A DNA stretch of 64,000 nucleotides from positions 74,919,499 through 74,983,498 of the forward strand of contig JAAALK010000288.1 of the NCBI GenBank assembly GCA_019279435.1. Direction: 5' to 3'. Positions 21,582-32,336 of the stretch are shown here, piece after piece. Positions within the stretch are counted from its first letter, which is position 1, and each line of letters starts with the position of its first letter. This stretch comes from Zizania palustris. Its lineage: Eukaryota; Streptophyta; Magnoliopsida; Poales; Poaceae. A model generated the notes under the pieces. The model made no database searches, had not been told where the DNA came from, and saw only the letters and a list, made by a program, of their open reading frames with translations. The translations under genes and the position numbers were made by a program.

Positions 21582-22612
21582 TGATGACGACATCCCAGCA
21601 CATGGTCCTATCACTGGTCCGATCACCGTGCATAAAATCCGATCGCTATCACCGGTTATAAATGTCCGATCACTCGCAGTCGCTCAAAGACGCTACACCA
21701 TCAAGTTAATTCACTCCTTCACACCGTTTATGTAACTAATGAGAATTGTTTACTACCTAAATTATGTACTTTGATCTTGCTCAGGTTCACACATGAAGCT
21801 ATGAAGCCCCAAGACCTGATTGAAGAGCACGGAGCACAGCAAGAGCCGATCGGAGATCCAGGCTGACAGGCTGATAGAAGGCCCCACTTGCGAGCTTGAC
21901 CACGGTTAGAATACTGAGATACGGGGGCTCTATAACCTATGGTTGGAAAGGCCATCACGTCAGCTTTCACACCCAACAAACCGTTCGTCTTTTGGAGTTC
22001 CCAAGCTTGAGTTATGGATAAAACATTGAAGAGTGGTCCAACAGTCAAACAGACGCGTCGGTTCACAAGACAGCCTCTTGAATACTCCACCAGCTGGTTT
22101 CACACCCTCCCTGCGTGGAGAGCATGACTCATACTCATCTAGGAGGGTTGTTCCTAGTATAAATACCCCCCAAGGCCTCTCAAACTCAACTTTTGATCAT
22201 TTGATAAACCTACCTCTATGGTATATTGCAGCCGAGCTGCTTGAGTGTCTACTCACCCTTGTTCTTGCAAGTTCATCGTGCGCTTGTGAGAAAGATCTCT
22301 CTGAGATCCCCCATTTCGTGCTTACGGCTTACGGTTCGGCCGCACCGTATTGTGTGGATTGGTCTCGGCTTGTGGTTCTGCGGTCGTTCGGAGATTGAGT
22401 CGAAGTCCTCGTGGTTTCGGTGCCTCTCTCCCCATCGCTTGACTGCGGCCAAACCTTGAGACAGGTATAAAGCTCCCCTAATCCGTGCTTGTCGGCTTCC
22501 AGTTCGGCTGCACCGGCCTGTCGGATTAGTTCCCCGTTGTTCGCAGCAAGTTATCGTGTTCGAGATTCTACTACCGTGAAGATCGTGCCACCCCAAGGTC
22601 GAGTTCTCACCA
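21582..22612 (+). repeat. 3' LTR of element C
   Basis: Starts TGATGACGACATCCC and ends GAGTTCTCACCA. It is about 20 bp shorter than the 5' LTR. A TATA box is at 22158-22165. It is followed by the GTGCC target duplication. Confidence 0.9.
22158..22165 (+). promoter_or_regulatory. TATA box in 3' LTR of C
   Basis: TATAAATA in CCTAGTATAAATACCCCC, equivalent to 15762-15769. Confidence 0.5.
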
Positions 22613-22722
22613 GTGCCCGACAATGCCTATTTACTCGAAGGACTGGATGGAGAAGTATTCGGGAAAGCATTGAATGGTAAATATCTAAAGAAGTACTTCC
22701 CAAGCGTTATGATCAATGCCTA
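22613..22722 (+). pseudogene. A pol, last part: integrase C-terminus
   Basis: Continues the A integrase once C and one copy of GTGCC are removed: NAYLLEGLDGE, then GKALNGKYLKKYFPSV and a stop near 22720. The same ending is seen in D (about 8530) and in F1 (about 45380-45410, RYLKRYFPS), which supports a common Tat pol end. Confidence 0.75.
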
Positions 22723-23881
22723 GGGATCTACGCGCCACAAAGTCGATACCAGTGGTATCACCTTCATACGGTCGATGTAGAAGCATCGTATGCCACATAA
22801 CACAGTTCAAAGTCAAGTCATACAAAATTAACAAGATACATCCAATCTCCCAGACTACAAGGTGAAAGTGTTACACAAATTTACAAAAGAAAGAGAAATT
22901 TCCTAGTGGGCTCCCGTCTGCTTCACTTTCGAAATCGGCTTCTTTCCCAGCAGCGATCTAGGCCTGCCTTCCGTTCACCCACATCGTGGGAGTAGGGGCA
23001 CTACCACCCAAGTTTGTAGTGGCTAATACTAGCCCATATTATATCGGCCGGCCACTAAAGCTCACCAGGGGGCATCGCGATCGACATCCCACGGAAAGAA
23101 CATTCAATTAGATGGAACAAAAGATGGTATAAGAATGAATGGAAAGGGGGAGTCAGGGCATTTACATCAGGCCCTGCATCGACGTCATCTAGTTGAAGCC
23201 GCTCCCAGTAAACCAAGGAGGAACAATTGAAGATATGTTGCTTCAACTCATCCAACCATCAGCGCAAGGCTATGGAAGTCGCCCGACATGTCATCCAAGA
23301 AATAAGATCGCTAGTGCGGATCCCGTCGGTCATATGGGAAAGGCGGCCCCACTCCAAGGCGCTTGTGACTCTCCTGCGGCTTCAAACCTGACCAATGAAA
23401 AAGATATGGGGCAGGAGTTGGCTGAAGCCCAGCTATCAGGAGAAGACCGATGGATGGTAAAATTCATAGGAAGACCGGTGAGGGTGTTCATCAGTAAAGT
23501 CGACAGGAAGCAAGCAAAGAGAGGTTGTCTCTAAGAATATACAAAGGGATTCTTCATCCTGGGACACATTAGGCAAGATACCAGTCATGCCAGCCAGGGA
23601 TAGCAGAAGGAAATGTGTTGAAACCATAGCCCTAATCGGAATGATGCATGGGGGAACATTTGAAAGGGATTCTACAAGTTTCAGCATTTATTAAATCAAC
23701 AAGTTCCAGATTTCCCAAAGGGCCCTGGAAGAAACCAGAAGGATGAGTGCCTATGGGGATTAGAATTTGATCCTGCAGGTTTTACGAGAGGGAGAAAAAA
23801 GAAATGTGATAAGAATCTGTGAAAGAAAAAGATAGCGGGATATAAGACTTACCTTAGGGATTAAAGAAATGTGATAAGAAT
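22723..23881. other. 3' region of A, between pol and LTR
   Basis: About 1.15 kb without plus-strand coding similarity. Its first part contains many minus-strand stops, then an open minus frame at 23055-23255. The end is A- and G-rich. An 18-base word (GAAATGTGATAAGAATCT) occurs at 23801-23818 and again at 23866-23883, right at the start of the LTR remnant. Confidence 0.55.
23055..23255 (-). pseudogene. Antisense ORF fragment of A
   Basis: A 66-codon minus frame (ELKQHIFNCSSLVYWERL, then LDDVDAGPD, ending FRGMSIAMPPGEL). The same frame continues upstream to about 23400 with a few stops (WSGAAFP, TGSALA). It points towards pol, as antisense ORFs of Tat elements do (for example Grande gene23). 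No domain recognised. Whether it is the same protein as the fragment in D (2512-2868) could not be told by eye. Confidence 0.35.
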
Positions 23882-23965
23882 CTAAGAATGTAGGACATGC
23901 ACTATAGTTAAGCAAATCTCTCAGGCCACGCGTATGACAAAGTGTGACCAAAAAATGCACCAACA
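23882..23965 (+). repeat. Remnant of the 3' LTR of A (84 bp)
   Basis: Matches the last bases of the 5' LTR (10610-10703): CTAAGAA-GTAGGAC, CTC-CAGGCCAC and GTGTGACCAAAAA, ending GCACCAACA. The other ~1040 bases of the LTR, including its promoter, are gone, so the element could not be copied fully. Confidence 0.75.
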
Positions 23966-25571
23966 GAGGCCGATCAGTCTCATCCTTGGGGCTTTGTTCT
24001 TTCTGCTCTCTCTGGCATAACCGTTGTACTCTCCTCTTCTAATTCTTTGTGAATATCCCACTGGGACACCACTATGGCTTTCTGTGGTGGCATTTTCATC
24101 GATCGACTTACCACTTTCCTTGGTGTTGACGGGTTCATGCCTTTCAAGTATCCACACCCTTGACGGCGATAGTATCATATGGGTGGCTAGCCTTTCCTAA
24201 CTATGTGGCCTTGTCTTGTCAGTGCTCAGATTAAGGCTGCCTTGCCACCTGTCTTTGATGCTGCACTCCGGGCAGTTGTCCATCGACGGCAAACGAAGCC
24301 CTTCATTCTTGCAGAATATGAAGAACTCACAATTCCAGTGGGGGTTGAATCGTGAATGCTCGTGATCATCCTTGCCATTTGTACTTTCTCTTGACTTCTT
24401 CTCATACTTCCCAATCAGACCCGAGGAAGTGACGCGGATGCTGGTTCATCTGCTCTTCTTCGAGTGCCGATCATCAATGTGATGCACATGCACCATGTTG
24501 AATGGGAAGGGGTGACCGTCAATGTTAATTGGCTTCTTCCTATCATCGAACTTGATTCAGCCTTGCTCCACAGCTAATTGGATCTTCTATCTAAACACCT
24601 TGCACTCGTTAGTGTGGTGAGATGGGGAGTTGTGCCACTTACAGTATTTCTTTTTCTTCAGTTCATCAACAGGTGGTATCATGTGGTTAGGTGGCAACTG
24701 GATATTCTTCTCTTTGAATAATAGATCAAATATCATGTCAGCCTTGCTGATGTCGAAATACTACTTCTCTTCTTTATCAGCAAGCTTCATCAATAGACAC
24801 ACAATTTGTTTCTTGTTTCTGGTCCATTCAGCCAAACCGATCTCCGCATCAGGCTCACTATCCTCATTGGAGTTCGAATGTGATGCATGGGCATATACCA
24901 CCTTCCGATCCCTATCCCTTTTTGCTTCCTTGAATTGACTCACATGGGTCGATACCCACTGCACTAGGTGTTATAGCCTCTCAAACTATTATGATGAAAA
25001 CATGTCCTTTATTAGGTTCAGGAGCCCCTGGAATGCTAGCTCGGCTAGTTGCGCATCACTGAGGTTCAAGCTATAGAACCTACTCCTCACATCGTGAAAC
25101 CTCTACTCATAATCTTGGACTGACTCGTCCATCTTCTGCTTTATTTCCATCGAATCAATGAGCTTCATCTTGTGTATGCTAGCGAAGAAATATTTATGAA
25201 ACTTCTTCTTCAGATCGCCCACCCTCTGACAGAGTTCTATGGCAGTGATAAGAACCATGCGAAGGCCAATCCAGATAGCGATAGCAGAAAGAACCTAACC
25301 TTCAGTGCTTCTTCAGCCGATGACTCGCCACATTGGGCGATAAAACAACTAATGTGCTCGATCGTGGAGATCGAGTCCTGCCCTAAGAACTTGTTGAAGT
25401 CGGGGACCTTGTATCGATTTAGCAACGACACCCAATCGAACCACTCTAGGTATGGTTGCCAGTACACGTAGGTCTGGTCCTTGGGCTTGAGCCCAAATTG
25501 GTCTCGAATCACCTCAGTAATCCGGTTCACCCAATCATCTTCTTGCTGGTTCGGCATGAGATATCGGTCAG
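23966..25571 (-). pseudogene. D gag, C-terminal two thirds
   Basis: Reading from 25571 downwards: RYLMPNQQEDDWVNRI, then the capsid core PDFNKFLGQDS-STIEHIS, FIAQCGE and LSLSGLAFAWF (25490-25240). Near 24606-24650 a finger reads CKWHNSPSHHTNEC, and near 24260-24350 a Cys-rich part reads PHWNCEFFIFC then NCPECS. Both are typical of Tat gag. The segment ends at the A insertion with RRGEYNGYARE. Stops and frameshifts are scattered through it. The N-terminal third lies beyond E at 36827-37640. Confidence 0.75.
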
Positions 25572-26990
25572 TGTAGGACCGAAAGTAGCGACCAGAGGGG
25601 GGATGAATGGGCGCCTTAAAAATTCTATCGAATATATGGCATGTTCCCAACACCCAACGCACCTCAAAAGACTAAGCAACAGAAAATGAACAGATAGCCT
25701 AAGTCTAAAGGTATCTATCCAAGAAGCAACTGAAGTTAAACAGAGAACTACCAAGACAGTGCAACTAGGCAGATAAACAAAGTATACTAGATATGTCAGG
25801 CCAAACTTCTCAATGAAATGATCTAAGTATGTATAAAGTGAGATGAGAAGTTACTGTTCAGATGATGAGAAGTTACTGTTCAGATTTGTCTCCTGTTCGG
25901 AACTCAGCGAAGCCTGCTTCGCCGGTCGAGGTCTGCTTTGGAGGTTGGTGTCGAAGTCTGCTCCGGAGGTCAGTGTCGAAGCCTGCTTCGGAGGTCAAGG
26001 TTTGGTTCGGAGGTGGTAGTCGAAGTCTATCGAAGGTGTGTCGTCTATCTTAGGTCGAGGTGGCAAAAAACCGAAGATGCTTCGAGGCTTAGTATGGAAG
26101 TATCGAAGCTAACTTCGAAACAGAGTGCTTCGAAGTCTGTACTTCGAACAGAATGCTTCTAACACAACGCACAGACAAACAACTTTCGAAGGAGTAGCGA
26201 AGCCTGTCACACGACAGAGAAACCAAATTCGAAGCCTACACTCTACCTTCGAAAAAGCAACCTTCAAAAAGGGAAGCGAAGGCTGACACGCGACAGAGAA
26301 ACCAAAGCAAAGCCTATCAGTGAGATTAGCTTCGAAGCTAACTCCGAAGCTTGACGAAGTATCGACTTCGAACGACTCGTGACTGAGAACACCTTCGCAA
26401 AGATTATCGAAGTATGTAAAGCTGACAGAGTGCAAAGTGTTCTGCGAAGCTAGAAACACAGCACAAACTTGAAGCCGAAGATCAATCGAAGCATTCGAAG
26501 ATGTTAGATCGAAGCCTGCCTCACGAAGATGAGGGACTTCGAACAGAGAAGGGGCTTCGATAGAAAACAGCCAAAAAAGGTATTCAGTCTTGTCTGCTTC
26601 GATCAAAAAGCTACGCAGAAAAAGCAAAGCCTGAGTACTATTGTACTGTTGCTACAGTGTAGTAGTACTACTTGCAACAGCAAGAACTAGTACTACTTGC
26701 GTGAAGAACACACGCAACAAAAGCACCTTCTCTAGGATAAAATCAACAGCACACACCAAAACGAAGCTTCTGATTCATAGAAGTTAATGCACACATCCAA
26801 ACACGAACAGGAAATGGAATCCTACGGGAATGAATAAAATCAAGGGATGCAATAATGAACCAAAAACACCAAACAGAACCTGGCGGCGCACACAAGCAGG
26901 AAAGGAGAGAGAGTGCAAGAGACAACATGACCCAAAGGAGTAGTATTGATTTCAGCCAAAAGGGTAGTTCAACCCTAGGGATTGGGGTCC

Positions 26991-26998
26991 TATTTATA
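26991..26998 (-). promoter_or_regulatory. TATA box in 3' LTR of E
   Basis: The plus strand reads TATTTATAGG, giving TATAAATA in element sense within CAGCCTATAAATAGGACC. The 5' LTR has the same at 36249-36256. Confidence 0.6.
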
Positions 26999-27248
26999 GG
27001 CTGCCCAACACTAGGAATATTCCACCAGCCCCTTAGGGTTTGTTTTACAGACGCAGGAATAAAGGAAAAGACTCTACTGCCCTTAGGTATTTTTACAGAC
27101 ACGACTGACTGACTGTGGGCCTAGAGATACAGATGACTTATCCGGAAGCTAAGTTTTCGTAGCGACTATGGCTTCTCTTCTGGACAGTCGGATACAAGAT
27201 CAACGGTTGTCAGTTTTGCGCCGAAACTGACAAAGCCTCCACCGACTT

Positions 27249-27455
27249 TGCACCAGGTACCCGGATTGGGCCGGCCCGATTCCGCAGCTTTCTCAGCCCG
27301 GCAATCACTCACCGCCCGTGTACCTGAGTCAACCCTGGTCAACAGCCCAGTGGGTCTTTTCCTGCTTCTGGCCCATGCACCCAGATTGGGCCAGCCCGAC
27401 TTCGCAGCTCTCTCAGCCCGACAGTCGCTCCCTGCCCGTGTACCTGAGTCACACG
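27249..27455. repeat. Doubled segment (about 110 bp) inside the E LTR
   Basis: Two successive units each hold an ACCC-GATTGGGCC-GCCCGA, a GCAGCT-TCTCAGCCC and a CCCGTGTACCTGAGTCA block. The same pair is present in the other LTR (about 36515-36712), so the duplication predates this insertion. Confidence 0.7.
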
Positions 27456-27565
27456 CGACCCATGAAACAGCAGATCTCTTCTTCTTTTGTCCTCTTTGAC
27501 TATCGTTGACAATGACTCATCACTTCTGGAGCCATGAGGCCCACGCTATTCAGCATGGCTCCTCA

Positions 27566-28858
27566 ATCTCCCCATTGATGAGTGCATTGTCAACACTCCT
27601 CTTCTTCAGCTCTTCAGAACCTGCGAACACATGTGGAAACACGAAAAACAAAACACAAGAAAACAAAGAAGAAGAAAATAAGGTAAAAGTTTAACCCTAA
27701 TGACCGAAAGCCAAACAAAAGCAAGAAGTGGTCATTATGGTTAACCAAAACATAAAAGCTCAAAAAATGAGTGCAATTTCAGAACAACAACGATATCAAC
27801 AGAGTAAGAAACTCCCCCTTAAACTCTGATCCCAAATTTTCTCCCCCTTGTTGACAAGTGAACTCATCAAGCACTCAAAAGAGACCCAGACTTCCCCTAA
27901 AATGCAACTTCCCCTCAAAATATGCAATGAATGCAACTGGGGTGCAGGTGGAGTGTAGAAAGCATGCTTCTTAGATATGGTTGACTGCAATTACAACATC
28001 TAACAAGTATAGCAAAAGACATACTGTCTAAGACACATGGCATGATCAGTGCAACAGATGATATCTAACGAAAGTCATTAGCACGCATTTTTCAGTTTTT
28101 GCAAAGTAAAAACATCACCACATCTTCCAGTTGACAAGCAAGGTAAAACATGAGATGTAGAAACTAAATGATATCTACCAAGATAAGCATTGTCCAAAAC
28201 AAAGTGCTTCAGCAAACTTGTTATCATTTCAATTTTCAAGCTTTTTCTTTTTCCTTTTTCATTTTTGCCAGGGGTTATTTGTATGTCAAACCTTATGCTG
28301 ACCGACCAAGTCAAGCCTAGGCCAGAACTGGACCATCAGAAGCTTAAGACATTGATCTTGGCATACATTGCACTGTCCTAGTTCATACCAAAGTGCTATG
28401 GTACGCAGTCTAGAACAATGCCATGCGACAAAACAAACCCACCTGGATCTTTTCAAGTTATGCATAAAAAGGCATGGAACTTTCATTTTTCTCGATTTTT
28501 CATAATTTTTATAGCACATTTCCATGTTTAAAGCATACAGACGTCCAAGTTGCATATTTGCATCTAAGTCAGGAACTAGCTACAGGGCATGTAACAGATA
28601 GCAAGAACATTCAGCCTACGCATGCTAGTTACCAGATATCAGACATATCAAGTGAACTGAACCAAGGCATGATCAAAGACAAGTATTCAAAAGCATGTAC
28701 CAACTAGATTAAGTAAAGCAGTTCAATTATATAACAGAAGCAGCTCTAAAGTGTGATATGTGAATATGCAAGTTATGAACACACACAAAAAGACTCAAGA
28801 AAAGAGTAAAGAAGAAAGAAAACTGATGCAAAATATCCTAGAAAGGATACACAACACC
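27566..28858 (-). other. E 3' untranslated region with several purine tracts
   Basis: About 1.3 kb between pol and the 3' LTR without a convincing ORF. On the minus strand it has repeated tracts: AAGGGGGAGT at 27811-27820, CAAGGGGGAG at 27841-27850, and AGGGGAAG-type tracts near 27891 and 27909. A last one (AATGGGGAGAT) touches the LTR at 27566-27576. Multiple polypurine tracts are characteristic of Sireviruses. I found no env-like ORF here. Confidence 0.65.
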
Positions 28859-31800
28859 CTAATCCCCTCGCAAACGCTCAAAGGTAGACTGATCTAGGGG
28901 TTTGGTGAAAATGTCAGCCAGCTGATGATGGGTATAAACATGAACAAGGTCAATGACACCTTTCTCATATTGATCCCGCAGAAAGTGAAAGCGCACATCA
29001 ATGTGTTTGGTTTTTGAATGGAGACATGGGTTTTTCCCTACACTAATTGCACTAGTGCTGTCGCAAAACAAGGGAACTCTAGTAGGAAAGAACAACCCAA
29101 AATCTCGTAGAGTGGAAATCATCCAAACCGACTGTGAGCAGCAGCTAGCAGCAGCTACGTACTCAGCCTCTGTGGTCGAAAGAGCAACTCCAGATTGCTT
29201 TCGAGAAGACCAAGAGACAAGAGAAGAACCAAGAAACTGGCAAGTACCAGAAGTCGACTTGCGATCCAACCGGCACCCACCAAAGTCGGCATCCGAAAAT
29301 CCAGATAAATCGAGAGAAGATGATGCTGAATAGAAAAGACCAAGATCGGGCGCATAAGTGAGATACCTGAAGATGCGCTTGACAGCCTGCCGGTGAGACG
29401 CACGTGGTGAAGACTAAAAACGCGCGCAAAGTCCCACGGCGAACTGAATGTCCGGTCTAGTTGCCGTCAAGTACAACAGCGAACCGATCATCCCTCGAAA
29501 CTCTCTCTCATTGACCTTGACGCCGCTCTCGTCCTTGTCCAGACCCCCAGATGTGCCCATCGGGGTCATCTGCGGCTTCAGCTCACCACCAAAGTCAAAT
29601 TTTTTCAACATGTCACGAGTGTACTTACCTTGGTGGATGAAGGTGTCGTCCTTGGTCTGCTTGATCTGGAGCCCTAAGAAATACTTGAGCTCACCCATGA
29701 GGCTCATCTCAAACTCACTGTGCATCTACTCAGAAAACTTGGACACAAGATCATTAGTAGTACCGCCAAAAATAATATCGTCCACATAAATCTAAGCGAC
29801 TAAAAAATCTGAATCATCTCTGAGCAAGAAAAGAGTTTTATCCACAGAACCCATCACAAAGCCCTTCCCCAACAAAAATTGCTTCAACCGGTCATACCAA
29901 GCCCTGTGGGCTTGCTTCAACCCGTATAAAGCCTTTTGAAGCTTAAAAACATGTCGAGGAAACTTAAGGTTCTCAAAACCGGGGGGTTGCCTAACATAAA
30001 CCTCCTCTTCTATGTACCCGTTCAGAAAAGCACTCTTGACATCCATTTGAAAAAGCTTAAAACCCTTCGAAACGGCAAAAGCTAGAAGAATACGAATGGA
30101 CTCAAGACAGGCAATAGGAGCGAAGGTTTCTTCAAAGTCAATACCTTCCTTCTGGCAAAAACCCTGGGCAACTAGTCGAGCTTTGTTGCGCACCACAACC
30201 CCATCTTCACCTTGTTTGTTCTTAAATACCCACTTGGTGCCTATGGGGTTGCATCCTGGTGGCGGCTCAACTAATGTCAAAACCCGATTACAGGACAAAG
30301 TTCTCAAGCTCTTCTTGCATAGCATTAATCCTATTAGAATCAGAAAGAGCATGAGAAATATCTCTGGGCTCAAAGGATGCAACAAAAGCAGATTCTGCAA
30401 ACACAACAAGAGAATTACCAGATGAACGCAAGGTTCTCTCAGTCAAATCACCGATGATGAGCTCTGAGGGGTGATCACGCTGAACTGCTAGGGATCCTTG
30501 GTGATCTGAAGTCACCTCACCAGACTCAGCAGCTGGCACCTCTGGACTCGACTGAGGGGGCTCGATCGTAGTGGAAGAAGTGATCAGAGGTCCACCCTCA
30601 TCCTCAGTCGAAGTCTCAGAAGGTGTGGGCTCTCTAGGGGGTGCAGAAGGCCCACCCTCATCAGCAGCTGGAGTATCCTCATCTTCCTCGAAGATGGACT
30701 CTCCGAGCTCACCATCACTAGAAAGCTCAAAAGAAGGAGTTAAAGAAGGCAAGGACTCATCAAAAGAAACCTCGCAAGTCTCGACAAGTTGCTGGGATTC
30801 AAGGTTCCAAACACGGAAACCTCGAGAATGCAATGCATAACCAAGAAAAACACCATCCCATCAACGAGACTCAAACTTGTCCAAATGCCCTCCCTTCTTG
30901 GCACAAAGCACTTGCAGCCAAACGCTCGCAAGTGGCTCACCTTGGGCTGTCTGCCAAACCGCAGTTCATATGATGTCTTACCAAGGTAAGCTCTAAGAAA
31001 GATGCGGTTGGCCAGATAGCAAGCCGTGTTCATGGCTTCAGCCCAAAAACGCCTAGGAGTCATGTGCTCATCGAGCATCGTCCTAGGCCATCTCGACTAG
31101 CGTGCGGTTCTTTCGTTCCACAACGCTGTTCTGTGGGGGAGTGTAAGGAGAAGAAAACTGATGGTCAAGACCTTGATCACTACAGAAGCTGACGAATTGA
31201 GAGTTCTTGAACTCAGAGCCGTTGTCGGAGCGAATTGCTCGCATCCGACCATTGTTCTCATTCTTCAGCTTCAAGATTCAGGTCATGAACAAACTGAAAA
31301 GCTTAATCCTTAGACTCTAAAAAGAAAACCCACGAGAATCGAGAGAAGTCATCAACAATCACAAGTGCGTACCACTTCCCACCGACTGAACGTACCCGAG
31401 CTGGACCAACAGTGTCTAAGTGTAAAAGCTCGCCCGGATACTGAAGTCATCACCTGAGTCACAGGTGAGTGAGAAGCGGCAACCATTTTCCCATGACGAC
31501 AGGGATGACAAACTAGATCCTTCTCCATCTTAAGCTTGGGCAATCCTCGGATGAGGTCCATAGAGCTCAACCTGACTAGCAGATCAAAACTCAAATGACC
31601 TAACCTCCTATGCCACTTCCAGAGCTCAGAGGAGGATCCAGCAATCAAACAGCGAGAAGGGCCAAAAGAACTAGAGAAGTCAATTTGAAAAACTTTACCG
31701 AATGGTAAAATCTGGCAAATCAAAGACCCTCTAGAATCAAACACAGAAGAGTTGCCCTTCTTAAAACGCACTTCCAAACCATCCTCAAGAAGTTGCGAAA

Positions 31801-32310
31801 CAGAAATCAAATTGAAGTTCAAATTCTTAACCAAAGCAACATTCTTAAAGAGAAATGATCTGAAATGCGAATAGAGCCTATGCCACTTACCTTTCCTTGA
31901 CCACTATTCCCGAACGTGATGTACTCTTTGGAGCTCGGGGGAGTGAGACTGGAGAACCATCTGCGATGTCCCGTCATATGGCGAGAGCATCCTGAGTCCA
32001 TAATCCAAACGTCCTCCAGTCCCCGATCCTGCATAATCAGTGGCTGTAAGTGGGAGCAAATGGTCCGGCACCAGGTTTAGCAAAAGAGCTAAACCAGTGT
32101 CGAGCCATCTGCTCAAAAGATGGAAAGCGAAAACCATCAAGAGAACTTGGACCAAAATGTGGCTCAAAGCGTGGTCCTCGGTTCTGCCTAAACCTGCGGC
32201 CACGAGGTCCAGGACCGTAGCCAACACGGCCTGGAACTCTGCCGGAACGGACACCACCAACTAGAGTACGGGCATGAAAACCGTCTCCCCTACCACCACC
32301 TACACGACGC
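28859..32310 (-). pseudogene. E pol polyprotein
   Basis: Copia gene order on the minus strand. Protease has WIMDSGCSRHMTG near 32000. The integrase zinc domain has WHRRLGHLSF then CHPC (about 31520-31660). The integrase core has VIVDDFSRF, RSDNGSEF and VVERKNR (about 31375-31100). RT has KARLVAQGFCQKEGIDF, MDVKSAFLNG, KALYGLKQA and the catalytic YVDD (complement of 29777-29788). RNase H has SDADFGGC, LSTTEAEYVAA and DSTSAISVGK, ending FERLRGD near 28862. Breaks include CAG-to-TAG stops at 29789 and near 29412 and frameshifts near 30295 and 31080. Catalytic residues are retained, so decay is recent relative to D. Confidence 0.85.
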
Positions 32311-32336
32311 GGCCTGGCATCCAGCCTCTCCCCACA

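Larger units (their letters stand above)
15186..22612 (+). mobile_element. Element C: CRM-lineage Ty3/gypsy, full gene order
   Basis: A 7.43 kb insertion flanked by the perfect duplication GTGCC (15181-15185 and 22613-22617). LTRs are 1051 and 1031 bp. The 3' LTR starts TGATGACGACATCCC; the 5' LTR starts TAATGAGG, so its terminal TG has decayed. An intact TGGTATCAGAGC primer site, gag, protease, RT, RNase H, integrase and purine tract are all present, but pol is split by at least six stops and two frameshifts. The reading continues into the 3' LTR, as in B. It is the best-preserved gypsy element here and probably the parent type of the shortened element B. Confidence 0.9.
9577..23965 (+). mobile_element. 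Element A: Tat-type Ty3/gypsy with truncated 3' LTR
   Basis: The 5' LTR (9577-10703) starts TGTTGACGCCAAG and ends CACCAACA. A primer site, a short leader, a pol lacking gag and protease, a 3' region and an 84-base remnant of the 3' LTR follow. Flanks read GGGGT (9572-9576) and GAGGC (23966-23970), only 3 of 5 alike, so the target duplication is weak. Stronger support is that D gag and D protease resume on the two sides. A contains a solo LTR (13370-14594) and element C (15186-22612); removing both restores the integrase reading frame exactly at their duplications. It is the same family as D. Confidence 0.8.
25572..27565 (-). repeat. 3' LTR of element E
   Basis: Pairs with 34854-36826 and differs at a few percent of sites. 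Specific to this copy is a short tandem duplication at about 25841-25880 (GATGAGAAGTTACTGTTCA twice). It is rich in CTTCGAAG words between 25910 and 26530. TATAAATA lies at 26991-26998 on the minus strand. Confidence 0.9.

Noticed and set aside
23966..23970. GAGGC as a clear target duplication of A with GGGGT (9572-9576)
   Set aside because: Only three of five bases agree. A is accepted as inserted in D because D coding resumes on both sides, not because of this pair.
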